From Microcystis aeruginosa Ma_SC_T_19800800_S464 (lineage in GTDB: Bacteria > Cyanobacteriota > Cyanobacteriia > Cyanobacteriales > Microcystaceae): 32,507 nt of DNA. Of this stretch, positions 14,920 to 24,393 are shown in pieces. Under the pieces are notes generated by a model. The model ran no database searches and had not been told where the DNA came from. It was given only the letters and a program-made list of their open reading frames with translations. Position 1 is the stretch's first letter, and the number at the start of each line of letters is the position of its first letter. Both the position numbers and the translations under genes were made by a program. The DNA is taken from contig SFBL01000042.1 of assembly GCA_007095785.1 (NCBI GenBank), positions 1 to 32,507 on the forward strand, read 5' to 3'.

Positions 14920-15492
14920 TCATACCAAACCGGGGACTTTCCGATAGATAGAAGCGATCGATCCCCGGAATCCTACACTGGTAAATTCTACCTCATCTCC
15001 GGCTTCATAGATCTGTTCTTGCCAAACTCCCGAATCCTCGCGACGGTGACATTCAATTTTCCTCTGGTTTTGATGAATAAGAATGTATTCTTTTAGGGTG
15101 GGACAGGTTTGATAATCGCTGAATTTATCACCCCTATCAAAGGATTCCGTAGATTTCGATAATACTTCAATAATCAGAACGGGATAGAGAATAAAATCAT
15201 CGGTATTGTTAATCTCTCTCTCGTCACAAACCACCGCAATATCGGGATAATAATAACAATTTGCCTCCTCTAACCGGACTTTGATATCGGAAGTGAGAAC
15301 AAGACAGGGACTATCATCGAGATGATTACCTAAAACCTTGGCTAAATTGGCCGATAAAACGATATGCGGCTTTTTTGCGCCTACCATCGCATAAATCCGT
15401 CCTTTTCGGTACTCGTGCTTGATCGGACTGACTCTTTCCCCTTCTAGATACACTTCTGGAGAGACATAAAAAAAATTAGGATTCGTCACCAT
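14920..15492 (-). CDS. Uma2 family endonuclease (DUF820)
   Basis: A second Uma2/DUF820 protein in the window, of the more typical 190-residue form. It has an N-terminal YLEGERVSP segment, a conserved helix ending in a KHEYRKG motif (E30, counted from the upstream ATG at 15501), D87 in YYYPDIAVV and E112 with K116 in LIIEVLSKST, the PD-(D/E)xK-like set. Then FSDYQTCPTLKEYILI follows as in other members. A second in-frame ATG three codons upstream (15501) lies directly against the AGGGAG ribosome site; the spacing favours 15492. It is divergent from ileS. It shares no obvious near identity with the Uma2 gene at 2315 and lacks the heptad tail. Biological role is unknown. Confidence 0.87.
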   Translation of the reverse strand: MVTNPNFFYVSPEVYLEGERVSPIKHEYRKGRIYAMVGAKKPHIVLSANLAKVLGNHLDDSPCLVLTSDIKVRLEEANCYYYPDIAVVCDEREINNTDDFILYPVLIIEVLSKSTESFDRGDKFSDYQTCPTLKEYILIHQNQRKIECHRREDSGVWQEQIYEAGDEVEFTSVGFRGSIASIYRKVPGLV

Positions 15493-15586
15493 CGTCCTCA
15501 TGCTCCCTATTCTCGAATAACTAAATTATAGCCTTTGGGAATCATCGCTCTTGGACACAATCTCGCTAGACTTATAGATCAATGAT

Positions 15587-15622
15587 TGTCACTTGTAATA
15601 TTTATATTACAGTTATGTGACA
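15587..15622. promoter_or_regulatory. Long dyad (TGTCAC...TGTAATAT-TT-ATATTACA...GTGACA)
   Basis: Between the divergent Uma2 and ileS genes an 18-base perfect palindrome, TGTAATATTTATATTACA (15594-15611), is flanked by an outer inverted pair TGTCAC (15587-15592) and GTGACA (15617-15622) with unequal spacers. It could be an operator or an RNA hairpin in the ileS leader, 80 bases before the ATG. It resembles but does not match an NtcA site (GTA-N10-TAC instead of N8). Confidence 0.45.
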
Positions 15623-15701
15623 GACTAGAGATAACGACTCTCAAAGGGACGTTATTTAGGAATGAATCCCGAAAACGATTGATATCCATAGGTTTGCTAG
15701 A

Positions 15702-18560
15702 ATGTCCAACGCTAAAAGTTACAAAGATACCGTTAATTTGCCCCAAACTGACTTTGATATGCGAGCAAATGCCAGCAAACGTGAGCCAGAAATCCAGAAA
15801 TTCTGGCAAGATGAGCAAATATATGAGAAATTAGCGCAAAATAACCCCAAAGAATTATTTATTCTCCACGATGGTCCCCCCTACGCTAACGGGTCCCTGC
15901 ATATCGGTCATGCTTTAAATAAAATTCTCAAAGACATTATCAATAAATATAAACTGCTGCAAGGCTACAAAGTGCGCTATGTGCCGGGTTGGGATTGTCA
16001 CGGGTTGCCGATCGAACTGAAGGTTTTACAAAGTCTCAAAAGCTCGGAAAAAGAGGGTCTAACCCCTTTGAAATTACGTCAGAAAGCCCACGATTTTGCC
16101 CTTCAAACGCAAAAAGAACAGTGTGAAGGTTTCAAAAGGTATGGAGTCTGGGGAGACTGGGAAAATCCCTATTTAACCCTACAACCTGAATACGAGGCCG
16201 CTCAAATTGCCGTATTCGGAAAAATGGCCCTGAAAGGTTATATTTATCGGGGACTAAAACCGGTTCACTGGAGTCCCAGTTCTCAAACCGCTTTAGCTGA
16301 GGCAGAATTAGAATATCCCGAAGGTCACACTTCCCGCAGTGTCTATGTTGCTTTTCCGATTACGTCAGTTTCAACCCCGGTTTTAAGGCCATTTTTGCCT
16401 AATTTATCCGTCGCTATCTGGACGACTACTCCCTGGACTTTACCCGGGAATTTGGCCGTCGCATTAAACCCAGAATTAAACTATTCAGTGGTGGAAACTA
16501 GCGAGTCTAATTATCTAATTGTAGCGACGGATTTAGTCGAAAAATTGGCCGATACTTTTAACAGGACTTTGACAATTAAAGCAACGGTTAAAGGTCTGGA
16601 ATTAGAACATACTAAATATCGTCATCCTTTGTTTGACAGAGAAAGTGCGATTCTCATCGGTGGGGATTATGTCACCACTGATTCTGGTACCGGATTAGTT
16701 CATACTGCACCTGGCCATGGTCAGGAGGATTATATCGTCGGACAACGTTACGGTTTACCGATACTTTCTCCCGTGGATGATAAGGGAAATTTCACCGCAG
16801 AAGCGGGACAATTTGCGGGTTTAAATGTCCTGAAAGATGCTAATGAAGCAATCATTTTAGCACTGACAGAAAAGGGTGCGTTACTCAAAGAGGAAGCATA
16901 TCAGCATAAATATCCCTACGATTGGAGAACCAAAAAACCGACAATTTTTCGCGCAACGGAACAATGGTTTGCTTCCGTGGAAGGATTCCGAGAATTAGCT
17001 TTAGAAGCAATTGATTCGGTGCGTTGGATTCCCGCAACAGGGAAGAATCGCATCACTTCTATGGTTAGTGAAAGAAGCGATTGGTGTATCTCTCGTCAGC
17101 GCAGTTGGGGGGTTCCTATTCCTGTTTTTTATGACGAAGAAACGAATGAACCTCTGTTAACGGAGGAGACGATTAATCACGTTCAAGCTATCTTCGCGGT
17201 CAAGGGTTCTAATGCTTGGTGGGAGTTATCCGTAGAGGAATTGTTACCTCCCAGTTATCGCGATAATGGTCGCAGTTATCGCAAGGGAATGGATACTATG
17301 GATGTGTGGTTTGATTCGGGTTCTAGTTGGAATGCGGTGGCTAATGCTCGACCAGAATTAAGTTATCCTGCGGATATGTATCTAGAAGGATCGGATCAGC
17401 ATCGGGGATGGTTTCAATCGAGTTTATTAACCAGTGTGGCTGCTAATGGTATTGCTCCCTATAAAACGGTGTTAACTCACGGTTTTGTTTTGGATGAACA
17501 GGGACGAAAAATGAGTAAATCTCTGGGTAATGTCATCGATCCCAATGTGATTATAAATGGTGGTAAAGACCAGAAAAAAGAACCCGCTTATGGGGTGGAT
17601 GTGATTCGGTTATGGGTGTCTTCGGTGGACTATACCAATGATGTGAATATTGGTCAAAATATTCTCAAACAGTTGGTAGATATCCGCAATAAAATCCGTA
17701 ACACTGCCAGGTTTTTACTGGGGAGTTTAAATGATTTTAATCCCGTTAAAGATGCGGTAGCTTATGATGATCTACCGGAGATCGATCGCTATATGTTACA
17801 TCGTATCTCAGAGGTGTTTACGGAAGTTACGGCAGCTTTTGAAAGTTTCCAATTTTTCCGCTTTTTCCAGACGGTACAGAATTTTTGTGTTGTCGATTTA
17901 TCTAACTTTTATATCGACATCGCTAAGGATCGTTTATACATTTCTGATCCTAATTCTTTCCGTCGTCGTAGTTGTCAAACAGTCTATGCTATTGCCTTAG
18001 AAAATCTTGCTAAAGCGATCGCTCCTGTCCTGTCTCATCTAGCGGAAGATATCTGGCAATTTCTCCCCTACAAAACTCCTTATTTATCGGTATTTGAGTC
18101 AGGATGGCTAAACATCGATCCTGCTTGGAATAATCGCCAATTAGCCGATAAATGGGCGAAATTCCGGCAGCTACGCACCGAAGTTAATAAGGTGATGGAA
18201 ACTGCCAGAAATGATAAAGCGATCGGTGCTTCTTTAGAGGCAAAAGTTTTACTTTATGTTCCCGATGAAACCTTACAACAGGAGCTAGAATTATTCAACC
18301 ATTGTGATAGTTTAACGGGGAATAAAGTCGATGAATTGCGTTATCTATTCCTCTCTTCTCAAGTGGAATTAGTTAGTGATATTAGCGCGATTCAAACCGC
18401 AGAATATAAGGGAGAATCGGACTTTGTTTCGGTGGGAATTGTCAAAGCAGACGGCGAAAAATGCGATCGCTGTTGGAATTATTCCACTCAAGTGGGAAAA
18501 TTTGCCGATGATCCCACTATTTGCGAGCGCTGTAATGCCGCTTTAAAAGGAGAGTTCTAA
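15702..18560 (+). CDS. ileS: Isoleucyl-tRNA synthetase
   Basis: Charges tRNA-Ile with isoleucine. The 952-residue class I enzyme is full length: GPPYANGSLHIGHAL with the HIGH motif at 67-70, a CP1 editing domain (WTTTPWTLPGNLAVALNP and GTGLVHTAPGHGQEDY), WFDSGSSW, KMSKS at 603-607 (GRKMSKSLGN), and the C-terminal zinc site CDRCWNYS / CERCNAAL. It begins with the MSNAKSYKDTVNLP leader peptide common in cyanobacterial IleS. It sits alone; a hairpin terminator follows at 18571. A dyad in the leader (15587-15622) could be regulatory. No T-box is visible. Confidence 0.97.
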   Translation: MSNAKSYKDTVNLPQTDFDMRANASKREPEIQKFWQDEQIYEKLAQNNPKELFILHDGPPYANGSLHIGHALNKILKDIINKYKLLQGYKVRYVPGWDCHGLPIELKVLQSLKSSEKEGLTPLKLRQKAHDFALQTQKEQCEGFKRYGVWGDWENPYLTLQPEYEAAQIAVFGKMALKGYIYRGLKPVHWSPSSQTALAEAELEYPEGHTSRSVYVAFPITSVSTPVLRPFLPNLSVAIWTTTPWTLPGNLAVALNPELNYSVVETSESNYLIVATDLVEKLADTFNRTLTIKATVKGLELEHTKYRHPLFDRESAILIGGDYVTTDSGTGLVHTAPGHGQEDYIVGQRYGLPILSPVDDKGNFTAEAGQFAGLNVLKDANEAIILALTEKGALLKEEAYQHKYPYDWRTKKPTIFRATEQWFASVEGFRELALEAIDSVRWIPATGKNRITSMVSERSDWCISRQRSWGVPIPVFYDEETNEPLLTEETINHVQAIFAVKGSNAWWELSVEELLPPSYRDNGRSYRKGMDTMDVWFDSGSSWNAVANARPELSYPADMYLEGSDQHRGWFQSSLLTSVAANGIAPYKTVLTHGFVLDEQGRKMSKSLGNVIDPNVIINGGKDQKKEPAYGVDVIRLWVSSVDYTNDVNIGQNILKQLVDIRNKIRNTARFLLGSLNDFNPVKDAVAYDDLPEIDRYMLHRISEVFTEVTAAFESFQFFRFFQTVQNFCVVDLSNFYIDIAKDRLYISDPNSFRRRSCQTVYAIALENLAKAIAPVLSHLAEDIWQFLPYKTPYLSVFESGWLNIDPAWNNRQLADKWAKFRQLRTEVNKVMETARNDKAIGASLEAKVLLYVPDETLQQELELFNHCDSLTGNKVDELRYLFLSSQVELVSDISAIQTAEYKGESDFVSVGIVKADGEKCDRCWNYSTQVGKFADDPTICERCNAALKGEF

Positions 18561-18570
18561 GCTAAATTAA

Positions 18571-18602
18571 AAGGGTGCTTTGTTGTTTAATAAAGTACCC
18601 TT
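18571..18602 (+). terminator. Terminator-like hairpin after ileS
   Basis: AAGGGTGCTTT pairs with AAAGTACCCTT (one G/T pair) around the loop GTTGTTTAAT, followed by a T-containing stretch. It lies 11 bases after ileS and separates it from the HEPN-like gene. Confidence 0.65.
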
Positions 18603-18663
18603 GTTTAATACTCAGCTAAAAACTTATTCACAGGTATTAACTCTAGGGAATAGATAATTAGGG

Positions 18664-19098
18664 ATGGAAGATTACCAATCAGCTTTTTTACAACGTCATC
18701 AAGATACAGAAATACTTTGTAAATCTAATAGGAAAATAGCTGCTATGCACTTTGGAGGTATTACGATCGAATGTTTGCTGAAATCTATGATCTTAGCTTC
18801 GGTATCCAGTCAAGAATGGAAAACTAAGTCCAATAACCCCGGACATACCATAACTAATCCGGGTCACAGTTTGACAGCAGCTCTAACAAGGAATAATTGT
18901 CTCTATTCGAGAGTTCAAAATTATCCAGACGTGATAAAATGGATTAATATAGTAGAAAAACCGGTAGAAAACCCTAGTCAAAATTTTATAGATATGCGTT
19001 ATTCCAGCAGTGAACCGAATGACGATAAATACAAAGAGTGGTTATCAGCGTATCAAAGTCTGAAAAGATGGCTTCAGAAACAAGCTACTCAACTTTAA
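18664..19098 (+). CDS. HEPN-like small protein, partner of the following dual ATPase
   Basis: A 144-residue, mostly helical protein of unknown function. Residues 23-45 (RKIAAMHFGGITIECLLKS onward) match the second helix of HEPN domains, with the conserved glutamate (E36) and lysine (K40). GHSLTAALTR (67-76) fits the next helix, and FIDMRYS (108-114) resembles the RY motif seen before the last helix. An R-x5-H spacing exists at R23/H29, but in the first helix, not in the C-terminal helix where HEPN RNases keep R-x4-6-H. The protein may therefore be a non-catalytic or diverged HEPN. An odd NPGH pair (58-61, 65-68) is present. The stop codon lies ten bases before the ATG of the dual ATPase, which has its own AAGGAG, so the two are almost certainly an operon. 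The HEPN assignment rests on pattern only. Confidence 0.6.
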   Translation: MEDYQSAFLQRHQDTEILCKSNRKIAAMHFGGITIECLLKSMILASVSSQEWKTKSNNPGHTITNPGHSLTAALTRNNCLYSRVQNYPDVIKWINIVEKPVENPSQNFIDMRYSSSEPNDDKYKEWLSAYQSLKRWLQKQATQL

Positions 19099-19108
19099 GG
19101 AGATAGTT

Positions 19109-21766
19109 ATGTCAGAAACTTGGTTAAGATCACTGAAACGAAAATTAACAGATATATATGTTCAAAAAGAAGCACAAGAATGGGTTGATCTCAATCTATC
19201 TACTGCTGGACTTTTGAATATAACTATCGTCAGTGATAAGTTTGAAAATTTATCAACAACTCAGCGAAGAGAAGCAGTTAAAAATGACATAGAACAACAG
19301 TATAAATCTTTAGGTTTTATATCTTTATATACTATTCAGGAGGCAGCCTCTCTCGATCTAAAAGCTCCACAACTTGTGGACGAAAAATCAATTCACACTT
19401 GGCAAGATTTAGCCTTGTGGTCAGCTAATCCACAAAATCAATCACCGTCTTCTCCCGAACTTTGTCTTCCTAGAACCGTAACTTTTTATTCTTTTAAAGG
19501 GGGAGTAGGTAGGACAACTGCTTTAATTCATGTTGCTTGGATTTTAGCGATGCGAGGTCGTAAAGTAGTAGCTGTTGACTTGGATTTAGAAGCACCGGGG
19601 TTAAGCACAGCTTTTCCCTTAAATCCCTTACCGGAATACGGAATTGTGGACTATTTTTATGAAAAATCCTATTTACCAGAAGGTGTAGAAGCAAAGATTA
19701 ATATCACTAAAATATTTGGAGAAGTTAATATTCCCGATGCGACGGGAAGACTATTTATTGTTCCTGCGGGTTATTTGAGTCTTGATTACATTGCTAAAGT
19801 TGATGATCTGCGAGCAACAACAATTCTCGATAATGGGGAAACACTCTGGTCAACTTTTAGTCGAGAGATTCAAAATCAGTTAAAACCTGATCTTATCTTA
19901 GTAGATTCGCGCACTGGAATCAATGAATGGGGAGCTTTATCTTTACTACAGGCAGCCAACGAAGCAATTATTTTTTTATTTCCTAACGAACAAAATCAAA
20001 AAGGAATCGAGCTTCTTTTGCAATCTTTGACTTCTTTTGGCCGACTTTCGCTTAATTTTGTTTTTTCACCCGTTCCCGATTTAAGTGATACAGGAATAAC
20101 TAAAGTTACTCATGCTTGGCAAATTTTACAAAAGGATATTGACAAAAATATAGATATAGATGAAACTACTGATCATGATTTAGATATAGATTCAGAAGAC
20201 TATCTAATCATACCTTATATTCCCTCGATCGCTCTAGCAGACCGCTATCCTGTAACTGGATTACTGGATTATTATACTCGCATTGCTAACTTAATCGATG
20301 AAGATACCAATGAAATTCGCTTGCAACAAATTCTGGCCAGTTCCGAAAAACGTTGGCAAGTTATTGAAAGTCTTAATTTTATGCCATTAAATGCAGGAGA
20401 TATCGGTTCAAATATTAGTCTTTTATTTCAGAAAACTGCTAACTTTGATAAATTTCTTGATCAAGCAACTTGTCTGATCAGAGGTCGTAAGGGAACAGGA
20501 AAGACAGCACTTTATTTGTTACTACTCCGGCAGGAGTCTGAGGCACGAAATTTGGCCTATAGTCGTCTAGATCATGTGACTTTATTATCTGGTCATGGTA
20601 GCTATAATGATAGTCGTCCATCCCGGGATGAATTCCAGTATATAAATCAAGAATTACAAGAAAAGCAAGGCACTTGGGAAGCAGTTTGGCGAGCTTATTT
20701 GCTGATAAATGTGGACAGAAAATCAAAAAATAGTATCTTTCCTAAGGGGGAAAAATTTAAGGCGATTAAACAAATTTTTCAAGGATTACCCTCGGAAAAT
20801 TGGCAATCGGAACATACTGAAGCTTTAGTTCAATTAGCAACGGATCGAAATTTGACTCTCCTGATTAAAGATGCTTTAGATCTAGTTAATCAGAAACAAT
20901 TAAAAGAGCAGCAGACTCTCTGGTTTCTTTATGATGATTTAGATGAAGATTTCCCAGAGAGAGAAGATATTCGTCAACAAGCTCTCACCGGTTTATTTCA
21001 GTTTGTTCAAGCTTGTGATGCTCGGACACTAACAGCAATTCGTTTTAAAATATTTCTGAGAGAAGATATCTGGAAACGTCTTAACTTTGATAATAAAAGT
21101 CACTTCAATGGACGAGATTTACTTCTACAATGGACGAGAATAGATTTCTTAAGATTAGCTCTCCGTCAAGCTTTTCTCTCGCCAGAATTTAAAGATTTAG
21201 TCGCTCGTTTTGCTCCCGTGGAAAGTATCGATCAAGCAACGGAAGAAGCTCTAAATAATGCCTTAGAATTACTTTGGGGCAGTCGCCGACGAAGAGGCGA
21301 TAGAGCTAAATACGTTTATCGATGGGTTTATGAACGTTTAACAGATTCTAGTGGTACTACTTTTCCTCGCAGTTTAAGCGCTCTATTACAAGGAGCAAAA
21401 GAACAAGAATTAACCTACAAAGGACAGTCATCAATTCAGTCACCAACTGATCGCTTATTGCGAGCAAAATCTCTAGAAATTGGTTTAGAAAAAGCTTCTG
21501 AAGAACGCTGTGATGCTATTAGACAAGAATATCCTGACCTAGAGAATTTTTTCCGAGCTTTAGAAGGAATTTCTGCTTTACCTTCTAGGGAAGAACTCAG
21601 TCAAGTGTGGGAACATACCGCACGGTCAATAATAGCTGATTTCGATAGATTTGCCGAGCTTTTAAGCGAAATTGGTCTTGCTCAATGGCGCGAAAAAGAA
21701 AAAAGATATGGATTCGCAGATATTTATGTGTATGGATTTAAGATGAATCGTACAGGTACAAAGTGA
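19109..21766 (+). CDS. Dual P-loop ATPase: KGGVGR-motif (ParA/MinD-like) domain fused to a second P-loop ATPase
   Basis: An 885-residue protein with two nucleotide-binding modules. Residues 1-115 are an N-terminal domain of unknown type. Residues about 122-400 are a SIMIBI (ParA/MinD/BY-kinase-like) ATPase: deviant Walker A FKGGVGRTT (129-137), VVAVDLDLEAPG (153-164) and LILVDSRTGINEWG (262-275). A second ATPase covers about 430-690: Walker A GRKGTGKTALY (459-469), Walker B LWFLYDDLDEDF (604-615) and FLREDIW (649-655), close to the Sll1717-type P-loop ATPase pattern as I recall it. Residues 700-885 are helical and unassigned. KGGVGR proteins are known in predicted NTP-driven bacterial conflict systems, so a sensor or switch role with the HEPN-like gene as partner is plausible; this is an inference. 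The gene sits between housekeeping genes (ileS, ridA) and looks A/T-rich, as expected for an accessory gene. Confidence 0.85.
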   Translation: MSETWLRSLKRKLTDIYVQKEAQEWVDLNLSTAGLLNITIVSDKFENLSTTQRREAVKNDIEQQYKSLGFISLYTIQEAASLDLKAPQLVDEKSIHTWQDLALWSANPQNQSPSSPELCLPRTVTFYSFKGGVGRTTALIHVAWILAMRGRKVVAVDLDLEAPGLSTAFPLNPLPEYGIVDYFYEKSYLPEGVEAKINITKIFGEVNIPDATGRLFIVPAGYLSLDYIAKVDDLRATTILDNGETLWSTFSREIQNQLKPDLILVDSRTGINEWGALSLLQAANEAIIFLFPNEQNQKGIELLLQSLTSFGRLSLNFVFSPVPDLSDTGITKVTHAWQILQKDIDKNIDIDETTDHDLDIDSEDYLIIPYIPSIALADRYPVTGLLDYYTRIANLIDEDTNEIRLQQILASSEKRWQVIESLNFMPLNAGDIGSNISLLFQKTANFDKFLDQATCLIRGRKGTGKTALYLLLLRQESEARNLAYSRLDHVTLLSGHGSYNDSRPSRDEFQYINQELQEKQGTWEAVWRAYLLINVDRKSKNSIFPKGEKFKAIKQIFQGLPSENWQSEHTEALVQLATDRNLTLLIKDALDLVNQKQLKEQQTLWFLYDDLDEDFPEREDIRQQALTGLFQFVQACDARTLTAIRFKIFLREDIWKRLNFDNKSHFNGRDLLLQWTRIDFLRLALRQAFLSPEFKDLVARFAPVESIDQATEEALNNALELLWGSRRRRGDRAKYVYRWVYERLTDSSGTTFPRSLSALLQGAKEQELTYKGQSSIQSPTDRLLRAKSLEIGLEKASEERCDAIRQEYPDLENFFRALEGISALPSREELSQVWEHTARSIIADFDRFAELLSEIGLAQWREKEKRYGFADIYVYGFKMNRTGTK

Positions 21767-21902
21767 GTCATCGATCGACTTTTCTCAAACGATCGCTTAG
21801 TCAAAATTAAGCCCCCTAACCAGCGAAAATTAACTGCAAGCGATCAAAAAACTGGGAAAATATTCAATTGATTCAATGTCATCTTTTTTAACTATCCTGC
21901 CC

Positions 21903-22292
21903 ATGAATAATCAGGTCATCCGTACTGATAAAGCTCCGGCCCCTGTGGGTCCCTATAATCAAGCGATCGCCGCTCCTGGTCCTTTTCTCTTTGTTGCGGG
22001 ACAAATTCCCCTAGATCCCGTCACGGGTGAAATCGTCTCCGGGGAAATTAGCGCCCAAACCGAACAAGTTATGGCCAATCTAGAGGGCATTTTAACCGCC
22101 GCGGGAGCCAATTGGTCAAATGTGGTGAAAACTACCGTCTTTCTCTCGGATTTAGCCAATTTCGGGGCAATGAATCAAGTTTATGCCCGTTATTTCCCCC
22201 CGGAAACTGCCCCGGCCCGGGCCTGTGTGGAGGTGGCCCGTCTTCCCAAAGATGTGCTAGTGGAAATAGAATGTATTGCCGCTTTAGCCTAA
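21903..22292 (+). CDS. ridA: RidA family 2-iminobutanoate/2-iminopropanoate deaminase
   Basis: Hydrolyses reactive enamines and imines released by pyridoxal phosphate enzymes, protecting the cell. The 129-residue protein has the complete YjgF/UK114 signature: [12 protein letters not shown] (11-22), [12 protein letters not shown] (31-42), and [12 protein letters not shown] (104-115) with the catalytic arginine R106 and a late glutamate E121. An upstream in-frame ATG at 21876 would add nine residues, but starting at MNNQVIRT matches the family. It converges with rpoC1, with a perfect hairpin between them. Gene context (next to the accessory pair) is probably by chance. Confidence 0.94.
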   Translation: MNNQVIRTDKAPAPVGPYNQAIAAPGPFLFVAGQIPLDPVTGEIVSGEISAQTEQVMANLEGILTAAGANWSNVVKTTVFLSDLANFGAMNQVYARYFPPETAPARACVEVARLPKDVLVEIECIAALA

Positions 22293-22299
22293 AAATTAA

Positions 22300-22316
22300 G
22301 GTGGGCAATGCCCACC
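22300..22316. terminator. Hairpin between convergent ridA and rpoC1
   Basis: GGTGGGC-AAT-GCCCACC is a perfect 7-base stem nine bases after ridA's stop. There is no clear T run on either side, so it could be a weak bidirectional terminator, or one of the GGTGGGCA(N)TGCCCACC repeats common in cyanobacterial gaps. Confidence 0.45.
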
Positions 22317-22332
22317 CTAGTTCAATCTCTCT

Positions 22333-24213
22333 CTAGACCACCAAAGCTTCTAGAATCGTCTTATTGTAGATAATTCGCCCTACAGTAGTACGCACATACT
22401 GAGAAATTATCTGACCATCCTTCTCCCGGGTTTTGCGTTCCCGATAATATTTCCAGATGCTGCCATCGGGGAGAGTTTCCGTTTCCAGGACTTCCTCATC
22501 GGGTTTATTGGTTTTCACCTTTTCTCCGACGGGTAAACGCAACCACACAGAAGCGTGTAGATCCACCAATCCCTGATCAAAAGAGCGAATAGCGTCATCC
22601 ATGCTGGCAAAATAACGACCTCCACCCTTTTGGGCCTTGGGATTTTCGGCCGTGAGATAATAACAACCCAAAACCATATCCTGAGAAGGGGCAACAATCG
22701 GGCGACCGGTCGCCGGTGAGAGAATATTATGACAAGCTAACATCAACAATCGCGCTTCCGATTGTGCCTCCAGGGAGAGGGGAATATGTACGGCCATTTG
22801 GTCTCCGTCAAAGTCAGCGTTAAAAGCGGGACAGACGAGGGGATGTAACTGAATCGCCCGGCCCTCCACCAAGATCGGTTCAAACGCTTGAATGCCCAAA
22901 CGGTGCAGGGTAGGGGCGCGGTTTAACATCACCGGGTGTCCCGTGATTACTTCATCCAAGACGTGCCAAACATTAGGATCCCCCCGTTGGATCATTTTCT
23001 TGGCCGCCTTGATATTATTGACGATGCCTAATTTAATTAAACGATGGATAACGAAGGGTTGGAACAATTCGATCGCCATTTCCCGGGGTAAACCGCATTG
23101 ATAGATCTTCAATTTCGGACCGACAACGATAACCGAACGTCCCGAATAGTCAACCCGTTTACCGAGGAGATTTTGACGGAAACGCCCCTGTTTACCCTCG
23201 ATAATATCCGATAAAGACTTCAGGGCGCGATTATTGGCCCCCACCACCGTGCGACCGCGACGACCGTTATCAATTAAAGCATCGACGGCCTCCTGTAACA
23301 TCCGTTTTTCGTTGCGGACGATAATTTCGGGAGCGAGAATTTCTTGCAGACGGGATAAACGGTTATTGCGGTTAATCACCCGACGGTAGAGATCGTTCAG
23401 GTCAGAGGTGGCAAAACGGCCGCCGTCCAACTGCACCATCGGGCGTAAATCGGGAGGAATCACGGGAATTACGCTTAAAACCATCCATTCTGCCTGAGAA
23501 CCCGTGGCGATAAAGTTATCGATTACCCGGAGACGTTTAATTAATTTTGCCCGTTTTTGCCCTTTACTTTCGACAATTTCCGTCCGCAGTCTTTCCGCTT
23601 CTTCTTCCAGGTTAATTTCCTGTAATAGTCTTTGGATAGCCTCGGCCCCGATACCCACTTCAATGCCGACTAATTCCGAGTCCTCCGCGTAGATTTCTTC
23701 TTCGATCTCTAACCATTGATCTTCGCTGAGGAGTTGTTTATAACTAAGATTGCCGGCATTACCCGGATCGAGAACCACATAGGCATTAAAATAGACGATT
23801 TGCTCCACGTCCCGCAGGGGCATATCAAGCAGGATACTGAGATAACTGGGAATACCTTTGAGATACCAAACGTGGGTGACGGGGGCAGCTAATTTGATAA
23901 AACCCATGCGATGACGACGTACCCGCGACTCGGTAACTTCCACCCCGCAACGTTCACAGACAATTCCCCGGTGACGGACGCGTTTGTATTTACCGCACCA
24001 ACATTCCCAGTCCTTCGAGGGGCCAAAAATTTTCTCGCAGAATAACCCATCCATTTCCGGTTTGAGAGTCCGATAGTTGATCGTTTCTGGTTTGGTTACT
24101 TCTCCGACGACTTGACCGTTAGGCAGGTTTCTTTCTCCCCATTGCCGAATTCTTTCGGGGGACGCTAAACCGATTTTGACGTAATCAAATCTTTGATCTG
24201 TTGGAGTCTTCAT
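22333..24213 (-). CDS. rpoC1: DNA-directed RNA polymerase subunit gamma
   Basis: In cyanobacteria the beta-prime subunit is split; this is its N-terminal part. The 626-residue length is standard. Visible: the zinc site C71-x-C73...C86-x2-C89 ([22 protein letters not shown]), the clamp and lid regions, and the catalytic Mg site NADFDGD (465-471, aspartates 467, 469, 471). The start fits the family ([22 protein letters not shown]). rpoB is not upstream and rpoC2 not downstream; in many cyanobacteria they form an rpoB-rpoC1-rpoC2 cluster, so this copy is separated. A TATAAT-type box lies at 24369-24364. Confidence 0.98.
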   Translation of the reverse strand: MKTPTDQRFDYVKIGLASPERIRQWGERNLPNGQVVGEVTKPETINYRTLKPEMDGLFCEKIFGPSKDWECWCGKYKRVRHRGIVCERCGVEVTESRVRRHRMGFIKLAAPVTHVWYLKGIPSYLSILLDMPLRDVEQIVYFNAYVVLDPGNAGNLSYKQLLSEDQWLEIEEEIYAEDSELVGIEVGIGAEAIQRLLQEINLEEEAERLRTEIVESKGQKRAKLIKRLRVIDNFIATGSQAEWMVLSVIPVIPPDLRPMVQLDGGRFATSDLNDLYRRVINRNNRLSRLQEILAPEIIVRNEKRMLQEAVDALIDNGRRGRTVVGANNRALKSLSDIIEGKQGRFRQNLLGKRVDYSGRSVIVVGPKLKIYQCGLPREMAIELFQPFVIHRLIKLGIVNNIKAAKKMIQRGDPNVWHVLDEVITGHPVMLNRAPTLHRLGIQAFEPILVEGRAIQLHPLVCPAFNADFDGDQMAVHIPLSLEAQSEARLLMLACHNILSPATGRPIVAPSQDMVLGCYYLTAENPKAQKGGGRYFASMDDAIRSFDQGLVDLHASVWLRLPVGEKVKTNKPDEEVLETETLPDGSIWKYYRERKTREKDGQIISQYVRTTVGRIIYNKTILEALVV

Positions 24214-24363
24214 TCTGAATTTTTTACTATGGGTAATGATTCTGGGATAAGCGATCGCTCGCGCGTTCTCGATGCCCCGATGACAACTATTAGGCAGAAA
24301 CGACGGTTAACTCAGTCACTTTTTCTTGGGGTCAAACTGGCCCGATCGAGTCCGGGACATTAC

Positions 24364-24369
24364 ATTATA
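24364..24369 (-). promoter_or_regulatory. rpoC1: Candidate -10 box of the rpoC1 promoter
   Basis: A perfect TATAAT reads leftward just 24 bases beyond the stop codon of the WD40 gene, about 150 bases before the rpoC1 ATG. The expected -35 (near 24387-24392, GGTCGA) is weak. The separation suggests rpoC1 is transcribed on its own. Confidence 0.4.
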
Positions 24370-24393
24370 CAATTTTTCTAGTTCGATCGACCA

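Noticed and set aside
15594-15611. NtcA binding site upstream of ileS
   Set aside because: The spacing is GTA-N10-TAC; NtcA requires N8, and no -10 box lies at the right distance.
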